The notes beneath the pieces are model-generated. The model did not search any database. It saw only the letters and a program-made list of their open reading frames with translations, and was not told the DNA's origin. A stretch of DNA of 64,000 nucleotides from Notamacropus eugenii (taxonomy: Eukaryota; Chordata; Mammalia; Diprotodontia; Macropodidae): NCBI RefSeq assembly GCF_028372415.1, contig NC_092873.1:357396128-357460127 (forward strand), given 5' to 3'. Shown in pieces: positions 57,451 through 64,000 of this stretch. Position 1 is the first letter of the stretch. Each line of letters begins with the position of its first letter. The translations under genes and the position numbers were made by a program.

Positions 57451-57801
57451 TCAACAACAGGATGGGTGGCAGCAGCTGGTCCCACAACAGGTGGGCCTGC
57501 AGCAGGTAGTTTCACAGCAGCATGTTCTGCAGCAAGCTGGATGACAGCACGAAGGCTGGCAGCAACTAGAGTCACAGCAGCATGGCTGGCAGCAAGGTTG
57601 GCAGCAGCTGGGCACACAGCAGGTGGGCTCGCAACAAGTTGTGCGGCAGCAAACTGTTCTGCAGCATGTAGGTTGGCAACATGAAGGCGGGCAGCAGGTG
57701 GACGTGCAGCAAGACGGCTTACAGCAGGTTGTTCTGCAGCAGACTGTCCTGCAGCATGTTGGCTGGCAGCAGGTGGGAGCACAGCAGCAGGAGCTGACCA
57801 T
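57451..57801 (-). CDS. KRTAP: Keratin-associated protein, KRTAP4/9-like, array copy 3 (116 aa)
   Basis: Same 116-residue ultra-high-sulfur protein as copy 2, with ATG at 57801 and stop at 57451. The repeat order is CCQPTCC, CCRTVCC, CCRTTCC, CCKPSCC, CCTSTCC, CCPPSCC, a second QPT-RTV-RTT-EPT block, then [34 protein letters not shown] and CCRPTCC. The QPT-RTV-RTT trio appears twice, a small internal duplication. TATA box at 57881-57890. It has no coding difference from copy 2, which argues for very recent duplication or ongoing homogenisation. The other strand is also open in places because CCN-type codons give few stops. Confidence 0.92.
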   Translation of the reverse strand: MVSSCCCAPTCCQPTCCRTVCCRTTCCKPSCCTSTCCPPSCCQPTCCRTVCCRTTCCEPTCCVPSCCQPCCQPCCCDSSCCQPSCCHPACCRTCCCETTCCRPTCCGTSCCHPSCC

Positions 57802-57880
57802 GGTCTGGGGTGGGGGAGGTTTCTGTGCAGTAGCAGAGGAACGGGTTTCCAAGAGTCTGAGGACGTCTCCTCTTCTAGGT

Positions 57881-57890
57881 CTTTATATAC
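57881..57890 (-). promoter_or_regulatory. TATA box of KRTAP copy 3
   Basis: gtatataaag on the minus strand, 80 bp before the ATG at 57801. Confidence 0.8.
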
Positions 57891-60800
57891 CTGTTCCACC
57901 TCACAAGGTGAAATTGAGCCCATGCAGCAGCATCCTTCCTTGTTACTGTTTATTCCTTCGGTTCTAGAGCGTTGGACAATTATGTCGCTTCATGCTTGTT
58001 GACTAAGTGTCACTGGGAATCTTATTAGAATAAATGCCTTAGCTGACTCCTCCCCTGCATTCATCCTGTCGTTTTCTGCAGAGACAATAGAAAATTTTTC
58101 CTCAAGGAAATTCTTAAGCATCAAGGAAGTGTCAACCAGCGCTATGCAGAGTAGTCCCTTCACGTGATCATCAGATCCTGCCAGATCGTGGGTCAGATGA
58201 AAATTATTTCACCGTCTCTTCTTCTTCCACCCTTGCTCGGTGGCAACTTTAAATGTAACAGGAAGCATACAAGTGAGAGCTTGTGACTCTGTGTCCGTAT
58301 CACTGATTTTAGAGGTAGAAGTCCACGATAAAAATTCTACCGCGACTACCTAGCTGCTACACGACTTTGTCCTACCTATCAGACTTCCGTGAACCTTAAC
58401 TGCCTTCTCCGTAACATGAGGATAATAATACCTGTCCTGGGTTGCTTTGCAGGTTCTTGGAACATCTCATGAAGCTGCTGTGAAAAATGTCGTCGGCCTC
58501 ATTTTTCTGTTTTGCGAACTGCAACTCCTCATATTGGCTCTGTGATCCTGCTCACCTCACCAGACTTCTCCATGTCGAAATACCTCTCTGACTTTTGGAA
58601 AAGTCACCACCCCGGAATTCTTAAAGTTCCTCATATTTCAGGTCACTCTCTAAATGAATTCAGAGATACGGTCCTTTCACTTGACCCTACGCTAGAATGG
58701 AAGTTTTCTGCGTTTTTCAGTTATTTCCCACCTCAGATGGTACCCAGCTTTGTGACAAACGAAACAGTGAAGCCAAAGTCCTATGCAGAAACTTGTCTCA
58801 GAAGGCATACATTCTGCTATCCTGATATTTCCCCATGTATCCCTGGTTAAGGAGGAAATACGTTTCTTTATCCGTTCTTCAGAACATCCAATGATGCTCT
58901 GCCATGTAATATGCAAAGGCATTTCCATCCTTAGTCCACCCTTTAGTCTGTGCCTTTGTTTTGCTTCAATAATTCTGAATCCCCTTCTTTTCACCCACAT
59001 GCCACTTCTTCCTGGTATCCTCATCAAGCTCAAGCACCTTGGATTAACGCTTCCTCTTATTTGACTTCTCTCCGTGTCTCTGTTCTCTGTCTCTCCTTCA
59101 CTTTCACTGTGTCTCTGGACAAATATGAAGAAGACACGAAGGACGATGAGTTCTCACGAGAAGAAGTGTGTCTTCCTGAAATAGCCCACGTTTTGGGAGA
59201 ATGCTAATGTTCTGAAATCACATTCAACTTTCCATCTCATTTTCAGCCTCACAACAACGCTGGCAGGAAGGTGCGATTCCATCCTCATTTCACTGAAGAG
59301 ACTCCCATACGATAAGAAACTTCCCCCGGACTCCAAAATGCACAAGTGTTTGAGGTGACATTTGAACCTCCACCTCCCTTGCTCAAGGAGCACCTACCTC
59401 CCTGGACCCTGTGCCTCACAAACCACTCACGGGACTCAAAGAACAAAGACCTGGAAGACGTCCGAGGGAAGTTTGAAAGGAAGTCAAGTCAATGAGAAGG
59501 AAGTAGGCAATTTCTGGAATACTGAAAATCTTCCACGTTCCAGAGGGTACAGGTGAAGGAAAGTGGAGAGCGTTGGGGGAAGGGGGGGGGGGGGCGCAAC
59601 ACTTTGGAGCAGGTGAGAGAACAGGTCAGTAAGAACCAAGAACAATTGCACAACGTAGGATGCAAGTAACACTCTGCAGGTGTGTTAGTACAGGGGGATC
59701 TAATGGGGAAAAGAGCAAAATCGCAGGCCCGTGCTACCTATGTGGTTTAATAATGGCTTAGAGACTTCTGGGGAAATAATCTTTGACAACTCACGATGCC
59801 AGGAGACATTTCCTTCTCGCTCACAATGACCACTTGAGGCACCATCCTGGTTTCATCTCACACATGAGGCCGCATAGCTGGACAAAAGTCACAAAAACTG
59901 GCTCTACTTCTATCCTGGATTCTCAAGTCTACTTCTACAGATGAATCTGGAAAAATCCAAGTCTCCTGAGAACTTTTCTCTCTTATCTTGAGGGATTTTG
60001 AGATAAACAGAGCTGGAATGTTTCACAGATATATCAATCCAGTGCAGGCAGAACCAAGGCACTCTTGCATATAGCCTTCACAGATGGCCTTCTTTGAGGA
60101 GGGCCTAAGAGAGCCTCATAATTTCATTAGTGTGGGAAGCCCTTTCACGGAACTACTTCTCCCTCTGCCAAGGCAGATTGGAAACTGCTCTGCAACCAAG
60201 GCAGTGTGGTCTTAAATGTCTTCACCAGAGTCAAATGTCTGAAGAGTGAAGTTAGACAAGTCTTCCACACTTCAAAGCCAATCCTCTTAACTATGACCAG
60301 ACACTGGCTCTTTAGGAGTCGTCCAGAAAGGGCTAAATGCAAGGGTGACTAGAATGCTTTGCATTTCACATACTGCACTCATGAACTCAGGCGTCTTTGC
60401 ACTGGTCCCAGCTCTATGGCATCTGTCCTTCTTCTCTGGAAAGGGCTTTAGCCCAACCTGCATTGCAGCCGCAAAGTATGCCAATTCGCAAGGTGCCTAC
60501 TCCCTTGGTTTTCAGCCCTTCAACGTAGGGGAAAAGTCACAAATCGGACGATAGACTACATCAGAGAGAAAGCCAGATTGGGACGCGGCAAAGAAGGTGC
60601 TGTCTCAGGAAGATGGCCTACTTTGGGGACCATTGCTTCTTCTCTGTCACCTGACCCTCACTGCTGCAGTAGAAGTACAGGCCAAGGTGCTCAAAAGTGG
60701 ACTCCATCTTCAAGGCACACAGTCGAGGCATCACAGAATGTGAATGAATGTGGAGAGGACCTTAGGGTCCTCTGAGTCATGTAAGTCATTGACGATGAAC

Positions 60801-61027
60801 TTGCTCCTAATAGGACACTTTCATGACACAATTTTCCTGGCACATGGCTGCCAAGTCTCTCGATCTAATACTATCTTCAATGGGATTCTCCTACTCAGGA
60901 TATCACAACTGCTCCGAAGGGAATATAGGATCTCCCTCCCTCTTGCACTATGACCTTGTGGCGTCAATCGGTCTCACTCTCTGTGCCTCTGTGAATCTGG
61001 TGGTATTTCTCCTCCCCTCTCTTAACA

Positions 61028-61050
61028 TCTCTCTCTCTCTCCCTCCCTCC

Positions 61051-61081
<31 letters not shown>

Positions 61082-61182
61082 TCTCTCTCGCTCTCTTTCT
61101 CGCTCGCTCGCTCGCTCTCGCTCTCTCGCTCTCTCGCTCTCTCTCTCTCTCCCCCTCTCTCTCTATCTCCCTATCTATCTCC

Positions 61183-61239
<57 letters not shown>

Positions 61240-61256
61240 CCTCTCTCTCTCTCTCT
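61028..61256. repeat. CT-rich and (CTAT)n microsatellite, unit 3
   Basis: As in units 1 and 2, with about 13 CTAT repeats (61183-61237). Confidence 0.95.
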
Positions 61257-62109
61257 AGATCTGTCTCCATCTCTTGCAGTGGATATCCTTCTCTGGCTCT
61301 CTGCCTTTCTATCTGTCTTTCTTTCTTCTCTGTCTCTGCCACTCTGCATCTACCTTTTTCTGGGCACTTAATCTCTTTGACTCCCTCTGTCTCAGTCTCT
61401 CTACGGCTGTGGCTGTTGCTGTGTCTGCCCTGTCCGTCTGCCTCTGTCTCTTTCCACGTCTGTCTCTGTAAACGCCTTTCTCTCTGTACGCACATAACAA
61501 AACGCTAAGCTTATATGTGGATGTAGGAAAGAATATAAAAGCCCACATTTATGCGTCCATGAACGTTAATATGCATCCGTGTGTTGCCGTGTGTGTCTAT
61601 AACACATAGGTAGATGCAGACGTGGTATATAGCTAGCTATTTCCTTGTTATCTCCACCACTACAACAGAAGCTCTTCTAGCACTGAAACCGTTGCCTTTC
61701 TTTGCATCCTCAGTGCTTATCAGAGAGCATGGCACCTCGTAAGCCTTCAGATACGGGATCATAGATGTAGACCTGGAAAACATCACAGAGGTTCCCTGGT
61801 TCTGCCCCATCGTTTTACGAATGACTGAAAGGCAGAGGCAAATAAGTTGCCTATCTTGCCTAACATCACAAAGAAAAGAAGAGACAGGGCCAGGACGTAC
61901 ATGTCATTCAGCTGTGACTTGCCTACCAGTAGCCCCGAAGGTGTATAGAGAGCCACACTAATCAATTCCTCTTAGGGGGAAAAGAATTCAATTCCTTGCT
62001 TGATTTATGCGTGATAGAAGCCTATCTTCTGCATTATCACCACCGGCAGCGTCATCACCTCTACCTCGCAAAATTGCAGGGACAAGGAAGTTTACGCAAA
62101 CGAGCAGGG

Positions 62110-62115
62110 TTTATT
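62110..62115 (-). promoter_or_regulatory. Poly(A) signal of KRTAP copy 4
   Basis: AATAAA on the minus strand, 540 bp past the stop codon. Confidence 0.65.
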
Positions 62116-62654
62116 AAGAGATAAGGAAGTTACATGGGTCCTGTGACAACATCGAGAAACATTCATGGAAGGAAAAAAAGTATAAGATGGAACACAAAGA
62201 CAATGACCCTCGGAAGCATCCACTTCACAAAGGAATAGCTAAATGAAACCTGAGTGCTTACAAAGAAGGGAATCTCAGGAACTAACCAAGGGGGTGCATT
62301 GGGTCAGATTAGGACCAGAAAAGGAGAACTTCCTCTCTGTTGTTCATGCATGAGGACCAGATGGAAGGACAGTCACGGGAAGCTAGAGCCTTGTCGATCG
62401 GGAACAAGAAAATGGAGGTCATTCTCCTCTGCAGCCAAGGGACATGGAGCTGGTAGTTTACCCACAAAGGTGTCAGCACAGGTGAGAGAACGCGGAACGG
62501 ATGGTACTACACTTCAGAGAGTCTAAGATTTTCCCGGAGCAAGATGCGAGAGGGAACACTGGTCAGCAAGGGAGGGGTTGAGAGCAAAAGCCTGGAGTAG
62601 GAAGATGGGCGGCCCGCTGAGCACAATCACTGCACATTCTGGAGAGCAAGTTGA

Positions 62655-63005
62655 TCAACAACAGGATGGGTGGCAGCAGCTGGTCCCACAACAGGTGGGC
62701 CTGCAGCAGGTAGTTTCACAGCAGCATGTTCTGCAGCAAGCTGGATGACAGCACGAAGGCTGGCAGCAACTAGAGTCACAGCAGCATGGCTGGCAGCAAG
62801 GTTGGCAGCAGCTGGGCACACAGCAGGTGGGCTCGCAACAAGTTGTGCGGCAGCAAACTGTTCTGCGGCATGTAGGTTGGCAACATGAAGGCGGGCAGCA
62901 GGTGGACGTGCAGCAAGACGGCTTACAGCAGGTTGTTCTGCAGCAGACTGTCCTGCAGCATGTTGGCTGGCAGCAGGTGGGAGCACAGCAGCAGGAGCTG
63001 ACCAT
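62655..63005 (-). CDS. KRTAP: Keratin-associated protein, KRTAP4/9-like, array copy 4 (116 aa, Cys to Arg)
   Basis: Fourth array gene, with ATG at 63005 and stop at 62655, the same opening and the same HPSCC end as copies 2 and 3. One coding change stands out: the motif [12 protein letters not shown] reads [12 protein letters not shown] in the second half of the first 60 residues (near 62865, plus strand gcagcatg to gcggcatg). This leaves 48 Cys. Loss of one Cys from a doublet should remove one possible disulfide; the effect on the protein is not known. The promoter is intact (TATA at 63085-63094). The unit continues to the end of the window, so more copies may follow. Confidence 0.9.
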   Translation of the reverse strand: MVSSCCCAPTCCQPTCCRTVCCRTTCCKPSCCTSTCCPPSCCQPTCRRTVCCRTTCCEPTCCVPSCCQPCCQPCCCDSSCCQPSCCHPACCRTCCCETTCCRPTCCGTSCCHPSCC

Positions 63006-64000
63006 GGTCTGGGGTGGGGGAGGTTTCTGTGCAGTAGCAGAGGAACGGGTTTCCAAGAGTCTGAGGACGTCTCCTCTTCTAGGTCTTTATATACCTGTTC
63101 CACCTCACAAGGTGAAATTGAGCCCATGCAGCAGCATCCTTCCTTGTTACTGTTTATTCCTTCGGTTCTAGAGCGTTGGACAATTATGTCGCTTCATGCT
63201 TGTTGACTAAGTGTCACTGGGAATCTTATTAGAATAAATGCCTTAGCTGACTCCTCCCCTGCATTCATCCTGTCGTTTTCTGCAGAGACAATAGAAAATT
63301 TTTCCTCAAGGAAATTCTTAAGCATCAAGGAAGTGTCAACCAGCGCTATGCAGAGTAGTCCCTTCACGTGATCATCAGATCCTGCCAGATCGTGGGTCAG
63401 ATGAAAATTATTTCACCGTCTCTTCTTCTTCCACCCTTGCTCGGTGGCAACTTTAAATGTAACAGGAAGCATACAAGTGAGAGCTTGTGACTCTGTGTCC
63501 GTATCACTGATTTTAGAGGTAGAAGTCCACAATAAAAATTCTACCGCGACTACCTAGCTGCTACACGACTTTGTCCTACCTATCAGACTTCCGTGAACCT
63601 TAACTGCCTTCTCCGTAACATGAGGATAATAATACCTGTCCTGGGTTGCTTTGCAGGTTCTTGGAACATCTCATGAAGCTGCTGTGAAAAATGTCGTCGG
63701 CCTCATTTTTCTGTTTTGCGAACTGCAACTCCTCATATTGGCTCTGTGATCCTGCTCACCTCACCAGACTTCTCCATGTCGAAATACCTCTCTGACTTTT
63801 GGAAAAGTCACCACCCCGGAATTCTTAAAGTTCCTCATATTTCAGGTCACTCTCTAAATGAATTCAGAGATACGGTCCTTTCACTTGACCCTACGCTAGA
63901 ATGGAAGTTTTCTGCGTTTTTCAGTTATTTCCCACCTCAGATGGTACCCAGCTTTGTGACAAACGAAACAGTGAAGCCAAAGTCCTATGCAGAAACTTGT
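62674..64000. repeat. KRTAP tandem array unit 4, cut by the window end
   Basis: First 1327 bp of a fourth unit, matching unit 1 from 47080. One extra difference seen is A for G in gtccacRataaaa (near 63531). The array probably continues beyond 64000. Confidence 0.95.
63085..63094 (-). promoter_or_regulatory. TATA box of KRTAP copy 4
   Basis: gtatataaag on the minus strand, 80 bp before the ATG at 63005. Confidence 0.8.

Larger units (their letters stand above)
52275..57469. repeat. KRTAP tandem array unit 2 (5195 bp)
   Basis: Near-identical to unit 1. Differences noticed: T instead of G in ctctccgKgtc (53880 against 48688 or so); a shorter G-run of 10 with loss of a CG (54387-54396); one more CTAT repeat; and C for G in gtctctSt (near 56264). 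Relics lie at the same offsets. Confidence 0.95.
57470..62673. repeat. KRTAP tandem array unit 3 (5204 bp)
   Basis: Same content as units 1 and 2. The length difference of 9 bp is explained by the G-run (13 G plus CG, 59582-59594) and one further CTAT repeat. Confidence 0.95.

Overview
The window looks like marsupial nuclear DNA. The evidence is the repeat content: full-length half-L1 (HAL1) elements, marsupial-type L1 fragments, an RTE LINE with matching RTE-tailed SINEs, many L2 and MIR/CORE-SINE relics, and LTR-like repeats. Most of the sequence is AT-rich and CpG-poor. Host genes are few: six intronless keratin-associated protein (KRTAP) genes of the ultra-high-sulfur KRTAP4/9 type, and one processed pseudogene of MCUR1. 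The species cannot be fixed from the sequence alone. A didelphid or another marsupial KRTAP cluster in the type I keratin region is the likely setting.

Layout. 0-14 kb is repeats: a HAL1 copy at 201-3005, L2, L1 and RTE fragments, and SINEs, with no gene. 14.2-14.5 kb holds a short minus-strand KRTAP whose TATA box is degraded. 15-20 kb is an old CR1-like relic, an old L1 interrupted by a SINE-bearing insertion, and a 163-166 bp inverted repeat. 20.5-23.5 kb is a second HAL1. 24.6-25.6 kb is the best single gene, a 156-aa KRTAP with TATA box, short leader and poly(A) signal. 26-40 kb is old L1, two LTR-like repeats, and HAL1 copies 3 and 4. HAL1-3 carries a tailless antisense insertion, and HAL1-4 (minus strand) has a duplicated 5' UTR monomer. 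41.3-42.8 kb is the MCUR1 retropseudogene, 42.8-45.6 kb an internally deleted L1, and 45.6-46.2 kb a solo LTR with a 6-bp target duplication.

46.4-64 kb is a head-to-tail array of 5.2-kb units, each with one minus-strand 116-aa KRTAP gene, its TATA box and its poly(A) signal. Three full units and the start of a fourth are present. They differ by a handful of substitutions plus a poly-G run and a CTAT microsatellite. The array edge lies inside the coding sequence of the first KRTAP copy, which is therefore a chimera with an older, diverged paralogue 3' end. The units are also unusually CpG-rich for their surroundings, even across ancient MIR and L2 relics.

The KRTAP products are expected to cross-link hair keratin filaments through disulfides. 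I found no evidence for a wholly new type of system. The most informative signals are the recently homogenised KRTAP array with its intragenic junction and the HAL1 structures. All family names for repeats rest on recognition by eye, without database comparison.
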